From: Bradyrhizobium sp. CCBAU 051011
Lineage (GTDB): Bacteria; Pseudomonadota; Alphaproteobacteria; Rhizobiales; Xanthobacteraceae
NCBI RefSeq assembly: GCF_009930815.1
Contig: NZ_CP022222.1
Location: 1,902,501-1,966,500 of the forward strand
DNA: 64,000 bases
Direction: 5' to 3'
Shown here: piece after piece, positions 51,380 to 59,391 of the stretch
How positions within the stretch are numbered: the stretch's first letter is position 1
Layout of the letters: the number at the start of each line of letters is the position of its first letter
Made by a program: the position numbers and the translations under genes
Notes under the pieces: model-generated
Databases searched by the model: none
What the model was told of the DNA's origin: nothing
Seen by the model: only the letters and a program-made list of their open reading frames with translations

Positions 51380-52528
51380 ATGACGGCGGGTTCAACGAGA
51401 TCATGGCTTTGCCGCTCAGGCGCAGTTCTATGCCTCTCGCTTTTATTTCTGTTCGGCGGAGCGCGAGTCATTCGCGCGGATCCTGAAATGGACGCGCACG
51501 TTAGAGAGATCGTGACGGAGAACCTTGCTCCGCTGGCGACGGCCGACCATCCAGGCGGCGTCGCGGCGGCCGCTTACGTCGCCGGTCGAATACAGTTCTT
51601 CAATTTCGGCTTTGCTGATGAGGCCGAGAAACGGCCCGTCACGTCGGACACGCTGTTCAATGTCGCGTCGGTGCGAAAGCTGTTTGAGGCCACACTGCTC
51701 GCGCTCGGCGTGCTCCACGGCGAGTTGAGGTTGGACGACCCCGTCAACAAATTCATCCCCGAATTGCGCGGCGACTATATCAGTCGGGTCACCCTTGGCC
51801 AGCTCGCTGCCCACACATCCGGTCTCTTGCTGGCGACAGATCATCCGCCGTGGCCAAACGCCTCGTACTCCCAGGCTGAATTCATCGACATGCTCAACGC
51901 CTGGACGCCGCACGCCGGCGAGGAGCCGGGCAAGCAGCGCATCTATACTCACGCGGGTTACGTCCTGCTCCAGCTGGCACTCGAGCGTCGCTATGGTGTT
52001 CCGATCCGACAACTTGTCGAAAGCCGTATTTTGACGCCGCTCGGCATGCATTCCACGCTGATGCCGGAACGCGGACGGGACAACCGTGCGATCATGGCTC
52101 CGGAACGATTGCAGAAAACCGTCCAGGGTTACTCCGACCAGGGCACGCCGATCGGCGCTCCCGGAAACCAGCAGAGCTATTTCGATTTTCCCGGCACCGG
52201 ACAGATGTTCTCCACTGCCCGGGACCTCGCCACCTTCATGGCTGCCTGCATCGACGGCAACGCGGCCGACCCGCAGTTGCGCGAGGCCTTGCGAATGACC
52301 CAGCGCGAGGCGTTCCATATTGACCAGCAGTTCGGCCAAGCGATGGCCTGGGAAAATATTGCTCTTAGCGGAGTCGACATCGTCGACAAACCGGGCGGCC
52401 TCAACAATGCGTCAGCCTATGTAGGCCTGGTGCCGGGGAGAAGGATCGGGTTGCTTCTCCTGGCGAACCGCGGCGAATTTTCTCATGAGATCGGCCGCTA
52501 TCACATCCTCCCGGCGTTAGCGCGATAG
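51380..52528 (+). CDS. Beta-lactamase-fold serine hydrolase (class C/esterase type), secreted
   Basis: A 382-residue protein with a hydrophobic signal segment (CLSLLFLFGGARVIRA). The catalytic SxxK is SVRK in FNVASVRKLFEATLL, the second motif is YTHAGY in place of YxN, and a third conserved region lies near the C-terminus (LVPGRRIGLLLLANRGE). Such enzymes include D,D-carboxypeptidases, esterases and amidases; lactam hydrolysis cannot be assumed. Starts at 51353 (GTG) and 51368 (ATG) are possible; I prefer ATG 51380 because it begins at the signal peptide. It is a single gene. Confidence 0.85.
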   Translation: MTAGSTRSWLCRSGAVLCLSLLFLFGGARVIRADPEMDAHVREIVTENLAPLATADHPGGVAAAAYVAGRIQFFNFGFADEAEKRPVTSDTLFNVASVRKLFEATLLALGVLHGELRLDDPVNKFIPELRGDYISRVTLGQLAAHTSGLLLATDHPPWPNASYSQAEFIDMLNAWTPHAGEEPGKQRIYTHAGYVLLQLALERRYGVPIRQLVESRILTPLGMHSTLMPERGRDNRAIMAPERLQKTVQGYSDQGTPIGAPGNQQSYFDFPGTGQMFSTARDLATFMAACIDGNAADPQLREALRMTQREAFHIDQQFGQAMAWENIALSGVDIVDKPGGLNNASAYVGLVPGRRIGLLLLANRGEFSHEIGRYHILPALAR

Positions 52529-52876
52529 CGGGCTGAGGGTCTCGATCGAGCGGCCCGGAGGGCAGCAGGCCCCTCTGCGCGGCTTGAACGTGGGGCCGCC
52601 AGGCCTCGGCGATTGCACGCGCCGCGAATCGGGTTCCGGAGGCAGCAAGCGCATTATGTGACAGGCCGCACATTTGTCCGCGCGCAAGTGAGCTAGGCTT
52701 CACTTCACGAGAGGCGCTGTGGGGGGACGTCCCGCGCTAGCCGCTCGACGACTTTCCGGCGTGACACAACAAAGCTGAAAGCGTGTACGATGCAGCGCAT
52801 CTCCAATTTCCGATCGATTAACCCGTTGGCAACCCGATCATTGCGGCCACGATCTCGTTACGCGATTTCGAAGGCC
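52529..52876. other. Intergenic stretch without a gene
   Basis: About 350 bases between two plus-strand genes. The frame of the Sel1 gene is open back to 52790, but without family features. It probably holds the promoter of the exporter operon. No repeat or RNA gene is seen. Confidence 0.5.
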
Positions 52877-53653
52877 ATGAAACGGACAGTCGTCGTTGTT
52901 GCCTGCTGCCTCACTGTGCTGACCGGCCTCCGCACTGCTGCTGCCGACTCCGCGTCCGATCGGGAAATGGCCAATCGCTACGAGCAGGCGGCGCAGGCGG
53001 GCGATGACGAGGCGCAGTTCTATCTCGGTGCGCTCTATTCAGCGGGCGTCGGCCGCTCGCGCAGCGACCAGGAAGCATTTCGCTGGTTCTCACGCGCGAC
53101 CGATCAGGGACATGCCCACGCCATGCTGATCGTTGCCGGCCTCCACGCCAGCGGGCGCGGCACACCGAAGGACAATGTAAAGGCCTATAGCTGGGCCCAT
53201 ATCGTAGCCTCTGCGAGCAAGCTCGACGAGGACCGCAACGGCGCGCGGCAACTGATGTCGCTGCTGATGAAGAAGATGACGAGCGACGAAATCGGCCGTG
53301 CTGTGGTGGCCGCAAGAGCCTGGCGCGCCGTCCGGGTCGCCGGCATGATCAGGGATTCGGTCAAGGCTTCGAACAAGGCTTCGATTATCGAAAGAGCTGC
53401 AGACGACCAGCCGGACCCACCCGCGATGGCTGCGCCTTCACCGGTACCGGTACCTGCACCCGCGGCCGTGCAGCCAGCGCCCGCAGCCGCGCCGGCGGCG
53501 GCGATCGCACAGCCGGCGCCATCCAACGTCACGGTATCGCCGGCATCTCCCAAGGTCACGTCGGCAAGTCCAGCGAAGAGCGCAAGGAGAGACGACGTTC
53601 GTGATCTGATGGACCAGGTTCCCACGGGCCTGCGCAAGCGGTTCGGCTTCTGA
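52877..53653 (+). CDS. Sel1-repeat secreted protein
   Basis: A 258-residue protein with a signal peptide (VVVVACCLTVLTGLRTAAA). Residues about 30-120 form two Sel1-type helical repeats (EAQFYLGALYSAGVGRSRSD, HAMLIVAGLHASGRGTPKDN) plus a partial third (AYSWAHIVASAS). A long Ala/Pro-rich linker (about 175-235) leads to a short basic C-terminal helix (DLMDQVPTGLRKRFGF). Sel1 proteins act as scaffolds, often at the cell envelope. It lies 15 bases ahead of the adaptor gene and is probably part of the exporter operon, perhaps as a periplasmic partner. Confidence 0.82.
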   Translation: MKRTVVVVACCLTVLTGLRTAAADSASDREMANRYEQAAQAGDDEAQFYLGALYSAGVGRSRSDQEAFRWFSRATDQGHAHAMLIVAGLHASGRGTPKDNVKAYSWAHIVASASKLDEDRNGARQLMSLLMKKMTSDEIGRAVVAARAWRAVRVAGMIRDSVKASNKASIIERAADDQPDPPAMAAPSPVPVPAPAAVQPAPAAAPAAAIAQPAPSNVTVSPASPKVTSASPAKSARRDDVRDLMDQVPTGLRKRFGF

Positions 53654-53668
53654 CTCACAGGACGCGCC

Positions 53669-54874
53669 ATGAAATTGAAACATCTCATCGCCACCGGCAT
53701 TCTGACTATCACTGCGGCAGGGGTCGGCCATTACGCCTATTCCCATTTCCTTCATGCGCCACTGGTGACCACCAGCATTGCGAGCCTCGCGCCGGTTTCC
53801 GAAGCCGTTTACGGAACCGGCATCGTCGAGCCCGAGCGCTGGGCCAAGGTGGTGCCGCTGCAGCGCCGCCGGCTGGTCGAGCTGTGCCGATGCGAGGGAC
53901 AGGTGGTCAAGTCCGGCCAGATCCTCGGCCGCCAGGACGACGCCGAGGAGCGCAGCGCGCTGGACCAGATGGAAATCAATCGGGGCCAGCTCGAGCGCGA
54001 TCTGGCGCGCGCCGAGAAGGATCGCGACAAGAACGACGCCACGCGCACCGAATACGAGCAGCGCTGGACCAAGCTCGAGGAAGCAAAATCGCGGATCGTC
54101 GCGCAGAAGGTGCGGCTCGATTCGATGGTGCTGAGAGCTCCGCTCGACGGCATGGTGCTGCGGCGCGACGGCGAGGTCGGCGAGATCGCCGGCCCCACCG
54201 ATGTCTTGTTCGTGGTGGGGCCGCCTGCTCCGATGCAGGTCGTTGCCGAGATCAATGAGGAGGAAATCAACCGCCTTGCGGCCGGTCAGAAGGCTTTTCT
54301 GCGAAGCGAGGCTTTCCCAGGAAGAGCCCTGCGCGCCGCGGTCTCCCAGATCACGCCCAAGGGCGACCCGACCCGCAAGACCTTCCGTGTCTATCTGCGG
54401 CTGCCGCAGGATACGCCGCTGCGGATCGGCATGTCGGTTGAGGTCAACATCATCTTCCGCGAGAAGCAGGCGGCCATGGTCGTGCCGGCAGAAGCCGTTG
54501 CGGGCGATGCGGTGCAGATGGTCGATGACGGCCGGGTCAAACGCGTGCCGGTGAAAGTCGGCATCCGCGGCAACCGCAACATCGAGATCATCGGCGACGT
54601 ATCCAGGGGCACCCCGGTGCTTTCGCCCGCACGCGTGGACCTTGCTGACGGCGCCAGGATTCGCATCGACAACAGCTTGACCAGAGCCGTGGAGCCTGCG
54701 CCCGCGAGTGAACCGGCCGACCAGCCCGATGCAGCACCCGCCACTGCCGCTGTAGCCGTGGCGAATACAGGTCGGTCAGACCCCGATGACGCGGTGATTT
54801 CGGCAGCCATGACCGCCCACATCGACTCTGTCGTCAACGACGCCCGTCGCAACATGATCAGCAACAGCCGGTAG
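53669..54874 (+). CDS. Membrane-fusion protein of a MacAB-like exporter
   Basis: A 401-residue adaptor with an N-terminal membrane anchor (about 5-30). It has split lipoyl halves (VVPLQRRRLVELCRCEGQVV and LRAPLDGMVLRRDGEVGEIA), a central coiled coil (about 90-145), and a beta-barrel domain (ITPKGDPTRKTFRVYLRLPQ). A C-terminal Ala/Pro-rich extension of about 60 residues is unusual. It links the inner-membrane permease encoded next to an outer-membrane channel, which is not encoded here. Substrate unknown. Confidence 0.9.
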   Translation: MKLKHLIATGILTITAAGVGHYAYSHFLHAPLVTTSIASLAPVSEAVYGTGIVEPERWAKVVPLQRRRLVELCRCEGQVVKSGQILGRQDDAEERSALDQMEINRGQLERDLARAEKDRDKNDATRTEYEQRWTKLEEAKSRIVAQKVRLDSMVLRAPLDGMVLRRDGEVGEIAGPTDVLFVVGPPAPMQVVAEINEEEINRLAAGQKAFLRSEAFPGRALRAAVSQITPKGDPTRKTFRVYLRLPQDTPLRIGMSVEVNIIFREKQAAMVVPAEAVAGDAVQMVDDGRVKRVPVKVGIRGNRNIEIIGDVSRGTPVLSPARVDLADGARIRIDNSLTRAVEPAPASEPADQPDAAPATAAVAVANTGRSDPDDAVISAAMTAHIDSVVNDARRNMISNSR

Positions 54875-54879
54875 CCGCC

Positions 54880-56118
54880 GTGAAGCTTCTGTTCAACATC
54901 GCATGGACGCATGTCACCACCCGGGTGCGGCAGACTCTCGTGGGCATGGCGGGCGTATCCATGGGCGTCGGCTTCACCATCATGATGGCCGGCCTGATGC
55001 AGGGGTCGCAGATCGACTTCCTGCGGCAGCTCGTCGACACCATGCCGCATGTCACGGTCGAGGATGAGCGGCGGTCCGTGCCGACGCAGCCCGCCGAGCA
55101 GGAATATGCAGCGGTGCAAATGGCCGACATCGCCAATGTCGGCAAACGTCCCGGCATCAAATATCCTGAGACGGTGATGGGCTCGCTGCGCTCCTGGATA
55201 CCCGGCAACGTGGCACCCTCGGTGAAGACCACCGCGATCATCGATCACGGCGGCGCGCGCATCGGTATCACCCTGACCGGCATCGACCCCCGCCGCGAGG
55301 TTCATGTCTCGAAACTCGCCTCGCAAATGCGCGAGGGCAAGCTTGACGACCTCTCACGCGCGCCGAACGGCATCATCGTCGGCGAGGCACTGGCCGAGAA
55401 ACTCGGCGTGAAAGCCGGCAACACCGTCCTCCTGGTCGGCGGCCAGGGTATCCAGTTGAATTCGACGGTGGCCGGGGTGTTTCGCTCCGGCTTGAAGCGC
55501 GTCGACGAGAGCCAGATCTATTCGCTGGCCGGGACGGCGCAGGTCATGATGGGACAAAGCGGCGTCGTCAACCAGCTGCGACTGCGGTTGAACGATCCCA
55601 TGGCGGCGCAAAAGGTCGCGGCCCAGGTCGAGGCGCAGACCGGCTACAAGGCGGTATCCTGGCAGGAAGCCAATGCCGACCTGCTGTCGACCTTCACCGT
55701 GCGCGATTTCATCGTGCTCACCGTGATGGGCGCGATGCTGCTGACATCGTCCTTTGCCACCTACAACATCATCTCGACGATCACGCACGAGAAGCGCCAG
55801 GATATCGCGATCATGAAATCGGTCGGCATGCGCGAGTATGCGGTGCGACGGATTTTCATCATCGAATCCATCATCATCGGCGTGGTCGGGATCCTGTTCG
55901 GATGGGTCCTCGGTTACCTGCTCTGCTATGGCTGGTCGAAGATCACGATCTTCAATCCGCTGACCGGCACGACCGTTCCGCTGCAGATCTACTACTCGGC
56001 GATGCACTATCTGGTCGCCGGTGGCATATCCCTGCTCTGCTGCGCCGGCGCGGCCTATTTCCCGGCACGCAAGGCGACGCGGGTTCATCCAGTTGAAATC
56101 ATCCGGGGAGCGTCATGA
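54880..56118 (+). CDS. ABC transporter permease, FtsX/MacB type
   Basis: A 412-residue membrane protein starting at GTG, five bases after the adaptor stop. One N-terminal helix, a large periplasmic MacB-core-like domain (about 40-270) and three C-terminal helices (about 275-400), the MacB/LolCE topology. The cytoplasmic loop ITHEKRQDIAIMKSVGMREY contacts the ATPase. These machines work as mechanotransmission pumps that push periplasmic substrates (peptides, toxins, lipoproteins) outward. Its stop overlaps the ATPase start in ATGA. Confidence 0.9.
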   Translation: MKLLFNIAWTHVTTRVRQTLVGMAGVSMGVGFTIMMAGLMQGSQIDFLRQLVDTMPHVTVEDERRSVPTQPAEQEYAAVQMADIANVGKRPGIKYPETVMGSLRSWIPGNVAPSVKTTAIIDHGGARIGITLTGIDPRREVHVSKLASQMREGKLDDLSRAPNGIIVGEALAEKLGVKAGNTVLLVGGQGIQLNSTVAGVFRSGLKRVDESQIYSLAGTAQVMMGQSGVVNQLRLRLNDPMAAQKVAAQVEAQTGYKAVSWQEANADLLSTFTVRDFIVLTVMGAMLLTSSFATYNIISTITHEKRQDIAIMKSVGMREYAVRRIFIIESIIIGVVGILFGWVLGYLLCYGWSKITIFNPLTGTTVPLQIYYSAMHYLVAGGISLLCCAGAAYFPARKATRVHPVEIIRGAS

Positions 56119-56855
56119 CCGAAGTTGCTTTGCAGGCGGTGGAGCTGATCCGTCGCATCGAAGGCGATGTTTCACACACCCTCGTCAACGGCATCGATCT
56201 TGCGGTGAACAAGGGCGAATTCGTCGCCATTACCGGCCCGTCGGGATCGGGCAAATCGTCCCTGCTTTATCTGTTGGGCCTGCTCGATGCTCCCAGCGAA
56301 GGCGAGGTGATGATCTGCGGCCAGCCGACTTCAAAACTGTCGGAATCGGAGCGCGCCGACGTCCGCCTGACCAAATGCGGCTTCGTGTTCCAGTTTCACT
56401 TCCTGCTGCCGGAGTTCACCTCGCTCGACAATGTGCTGCTGCCGATGCGCGCCGCGGGCGTGATGGCCGAAGGCGAGATGCGCGAGCGCGGCCTTGCGCT
56501 GCTCGGCTCGCTCGGACTTGCCGAGCACGCCAACAAGCGTCCCAACCAACTCTCCGGCGGCCAGCGCCAGCGCGTTGCGATTGCCCGCGCGCTGGCCAAC
56601 CGCCCCGAGATCATCGTCGCCGACGAGCCGACCGGCGCGCTCGACACCAAATCGACGGAACAGGTGTTCTCGATCCTTCGCGACATCGCCGACAACGGCC
56701 AGACCGTGGTCGTGGTGACCCACGACCCGGCGCTCGCCGCCCGCGCCGATCGCCGCATCCACATCGTCGACGGCAAGATCGCCGAGATCACCGCACGGGG
56801 TGGAGCCGAGCTGGTTTCACCTTCCATCGCGCCGTGTGAAATCTCGCACGCTTGA
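56115..56855 (+). CDS. ABC transporter ATPase, LolD/MacB type
   Basis: A 246-residue ATPase with Walker A GPSGSGKSS, Q-loop FVFQFHFLLPEFTS, signature LSGGQRQRVAIARAL, Walker B IIVADEPTGALD and switch His in VVTHDPALA. The ADEPTGALD form is typical of LolD/MacB ATPases. Coupled by a 4-base overlap to the permease gene. Last gene of the exporter operon, which converges with the protease gene at 57081. Confidence 0.93.
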   Translation: MTEVALQAVELIRRIEGDVSHTLVNGIDLAVNKGEFVAITGPSGSGKSSLLYLLGLLDAPSEGEVMICGQPTSKLSESERADVRLTKCGFVFQFHFLLPEFTSLDNVLLPMRAAGVMAEGEMRERGLALLGSLGLAEHANKRPNQLSGGQRQRVAIARALANRPEIIVADEPTGALDTKSTEQVFSILRDIADNGQTVVVVTHDPALAARADRRIHIVDGKIAEITARGGAELVSPSIAPCEISHA

Positions 56856-57024
56856 ATAGGGAGCCGTCGACGAGACGTCGAGGCTGCTGCTCACTTACGC
56901 AATCGTCTAGCCTCTGCCGAGCTTCGCTCGGCGGAGAAGCTCTCGGCGTTTTCGGCAAACGCGCCCGCACGAGCGGTGCTGATCTGCGCGCTGTTGCGGC
57001 TTTTGTTCATGCTGACATGCGCGA

Positions 57025-57050
57025 GGCACAGCTGCTGTTGCAGCTGTGCC
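57025..57050. terminator. Perfect 11-bp hairpin between convergent operons
   Basis: GGCACAGCTGC, loop TGTT, GCAGCTGTGCC. A second hairpin, GCCGAGCTTCGCTCGGC, lies at 56916-56932. Both are in the 225 bases between the exporter ATPase stop and the protease stop, so they could end transcription from either side. No T-run follows. Confidence 0.55.
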
Positions 57051-57080
57051 CCGTTGCGGCATGCACCCAAAGCCTTGGCG

Positions 57081-59051
57081 TTACAGCAATCCGACCTTGT
57101 GCATGATCTCCCGAATCTGAGCCGGATTGGGGTCCATCATTGTTGGCGCAAGTGTCGCGCCCATCGTTTGTGCCGGACCGCGCGCGATGTGGCTCGCACC
57201 GTTTTGCATCGGATGGACGGACTGCGGTGCCGTTGCACCGGCCGGAACCATGCTCGGTGCATCGACTTGCGCCAGTCCCAGCAGACGACGGAGAGTGTCC
57301 AGCGAGGGATCGGCTCCAGGCGCGGCGGCGCCCGGGGCGACGCCCGTTTCGAGGCCAAGCGCCCGCATCGCGTTCGGCAGTCCGGCGCCTGTACGGTTTG
57401 GATCACCGAATTGCAGCGGCGTCGCCGTCTCCTTCAGGATCTGGAACAGCCGTTCCACACGGCGACCGTCGCGATTCTGGAACGCCCCCTTGAAGTCCGG
57501 GTGATGCGCCAGCACAAGCGCGGCCAGGCCTGTGACGTGCGGCGTCGCCATCGAGGTGCCGTCCCATGCGCCGAAGCCGTCCGCTGGAAGCGACGAGATG
57601 ATGCCAACGCCGGGCGCGCAGACGTCGATCTCCGGCCCGAAGCAACTGAACTTTGCCGGAAAATATCCGTCGCGGCTCCGGAAACCATCCAACGCTTGCT
57701 GCGCATGGTAGCTGTCCTCGGGGAATTCGCCCCATTTGCCCATCGCGGCAACCGCCAGACAATGCGGTGTCGAAGCCGGAAATTGTACCGGCCCCGAGGA
57801 ATTCCCGGCAGCGATGATACAGGCCATACCCAATTGTTTGGCCCGAACGATACGATCCTCGATGATCTTCGAAGGCTCGCCACCACCCAGGCTCATGTTG
57901 GCGACGTCGATGCCCTGCTCCATGCAGTAATCGAGCGCCTGGACGAGATCGCTGAACCGACCGCCGGGGAAGATCCGGCAGACATGGATCTCCGCCGCGG
58001 GCGCGAAGCCGCGGATGCCGCCTCCACCGGGAACCGGCCCGCCGGCGATGATTCCGGCGCAATGCGAGCCGTGGCCGATCGTATCGACGGTCCAGGCCGT
58101 TTTATCATTGCCGACGATGCTGGCGCCGCGGGTTACGCCACGCAGATTGCGATGGGTTGGCGCCGCGCCGGAATCGATCACCGCGATTTTCACGCCGGCG
58201 CCATCATAGCCCGGGGGCACGCGATCAAGACCCATCGCGCGCTCACCCCACCCCATCAACTGCCGGCCGGGGAAGTCGCGCAGTGACGCAGCGAGGGCTC
58301 TCACGACAATCCGGTTGACACTATTGGGAACGAGCTGCGGGCGATCGAGCCAGAAAGTCCAGTAGTCGACCTTGGCTTTGACGAGGATCGAGCGGATGGT
58401 ATCCGGCCTTTCGCCTTGAATGGTCAGCGTGACACGGCCGGCGGCATCGGTGACACCCTGGGTCGGCCACATGCTGCCGAACACATAGACTTCGGCGTCC
58501 GGCAGCGGACCGGTCTGGCCCAACACCTCGATCGTCGCCGAGAAGCCGTCAGCCAACGGCGTGAGTACCCCGGGATTTGGCATTTGCGGTGTGGTTGGGT
58601 CGAGCATGTAGCTCAGCCGCTCATCGCGCTCCACCGCAAGACGCGTTCCCGCCTGGGTCTGCAACAGCTTGGCCTTGTCGGGAGCCATGCGGGCGAGCAC
58701 CAGCGGACTGAGCGGCGCTTGTCCAAGCTCCGCGCTCTGAAATCCGAACAGGCGCGGCGGCTGCACCGTCTTCAGCACCTCGATGTCAGGACTATTGGTG
58801 AGCTGCTGGGTCACAAAATCGGCACTGAAGGTCGCAACCCCGCTTTGCTGCTGCGGCGCGATCATGAATTGCGCCGGGCGCGGTGCGATTGTTGCGGCCT
58901 CATGCCCCGACGGAGGCGTTGCCGTAGCTCCACCATTTGTCGCCGATGCTGCCGACGCTGGCGCTTGCTCCGAATGCGCGCCGCCGTCGCTTGCTACCGT
59001 TTCATCATGATCACTGTGGCCCGGAGTTCCTGATTTGCTTCTTGCGGCCAT
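57081..59051 (-). CDS. Subtilisin-like (S8) serine protease
   Basis: A 656-residue protease with an intact active site: Asp293 (IAVIDSGAAPTHRN), His327 (TIGHGSHCAGIIAG), oxyanion Asn417 (IIAAGNSSG) and Ser500 (DGTSMATPHVTG). A Ser/Ala/His-rich head (1-60) has no Sec signal. Residues about 60-150 look like a propeptide (PAQFMIAPQQQSGV ... LVLARMAPDKAKLLQ), and about 160-250 form an Ig-like domain (SATIEVLGQTGPLPDAEVYV). The C-terminus (550-656) is Pro/Ala-rich. AAGGAGG precedes ATG 59051. It follows the propeptide-like gene and the repeat-protein gene on the same strand, so those are its likely partner and substrate. Confidence 0.92.
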   Translation of the reverse strand: MAARSKSGTPGHSDHDETVASDGGAHSEQAPASAASATNGGATATPPSGHEAATIAPRPAQFMIAPQQQSGVATFSADFVTQQLTNSPDIEVLKTVQPPRLFGFQSAELGQAPLSPLVLARMAPDKAKLLQTQAGTRLAVERDERLSYMLDPTTPQMPNPGVLTPLADGFSATIEVLGQTGPLPDAEVYVFGSMWPTQGVTDAAGRVTLTIQGERPDTIRSILVKAKVDYWTFWLDRPQLVPNSVNRIVVRALAASLRDFPGRQLMGWGERAMGLDRVPPGYDGAGVKIAVIDSGAAPTHRNLRGVTRGASIVGNDKTAWTVDTIGHGSHCAGIIAGGPVPGGGGIRGFAPAAEIHVCRIFPGGRFSDLVQALDYCMEQGIDVANMSLGGGEPSKIIEDRIVRAKQLGMACIIAAGNSSGPVQFPASTPHCLAVAAMGKWGEFPEDSYHAQQALDGFRSRDGYFPAKFSCFGPEIDVCAPGVGIISSLPADGFGAWDGTSMATPHVTGLAALVLAHHPDFKGAFQNRDGRRVERLFQILKETATPLQFGDPNRTGAGLPNAMRALGLETGVAPGAAAPGADPSLDTLRRLLGLAQVDAPSMVPAGATAPQSVHPMQNGASHIARGPAQTMGATLAPTMMDPNPAQIREIMHKVGLL

Positions 59052-59098
59052 ATGCGGCCTCCTTAATGGTTTGCGAGTTATGGGCTTGCCCACCAAAA

Positions 59099-59329
59099 TC
59101 AATCGGGGTCGAATTGCTTCAGCGTTGAGTTCGGCTCCACCACGATGGTGGTGAACGCCGATTTGAGGCGATTGGCCTGCGTGTTCGTCATGGAAAGAAT
59201 GACGACGTCGGGCGCAATTTGCGCGACCCGTCTGACGCCGGGTTCGCGCTTCAAGTAATCGGCAAACTGACCGGATTTGACCGGCTCGCCTTGCACGATG
59301 AATTCCTGCGGCGAGTTTGAATCCGCCAT
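59099..59329 (-). CDS. Stand-alone subtilase propeptide-like (I9-like) protein
   Basis: A 76-residue protein of about the length of I9 propeptides. It reads QEFIVQGEPVKSGQFADYLK, then VVILSMTNTQANRLKSAFTT and IVVEPNSTLKQFD. The order (strand, helix, strand, helix with hydrophobic spacing, final strand) matches I9 and also parallels residues 60-150 of the protease encoded 47 bases downstream. I9 domains fold and inhibit subtilases; here one seems to be supplied in trans, either as chaperone or inhibitor. This is inference from pattern, not from a profile search. It lies 62 bases after the repeat-protein gene. Confidence 0.7.
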   Translation of the reverse strand: MADSNSPQEFIVQGEPVKSGQFADYLKREPGVRRVAQIAPDVVILSMTNTQANRLKSAFTTIVVEPNSTLKQFDPD

Positions 59330-59391
59330 CTAGGCTCCATTCACATCTGCTGCGCGAAGGGCGGACTTGCGTCCGCCCTTCGTCGTCAGGT

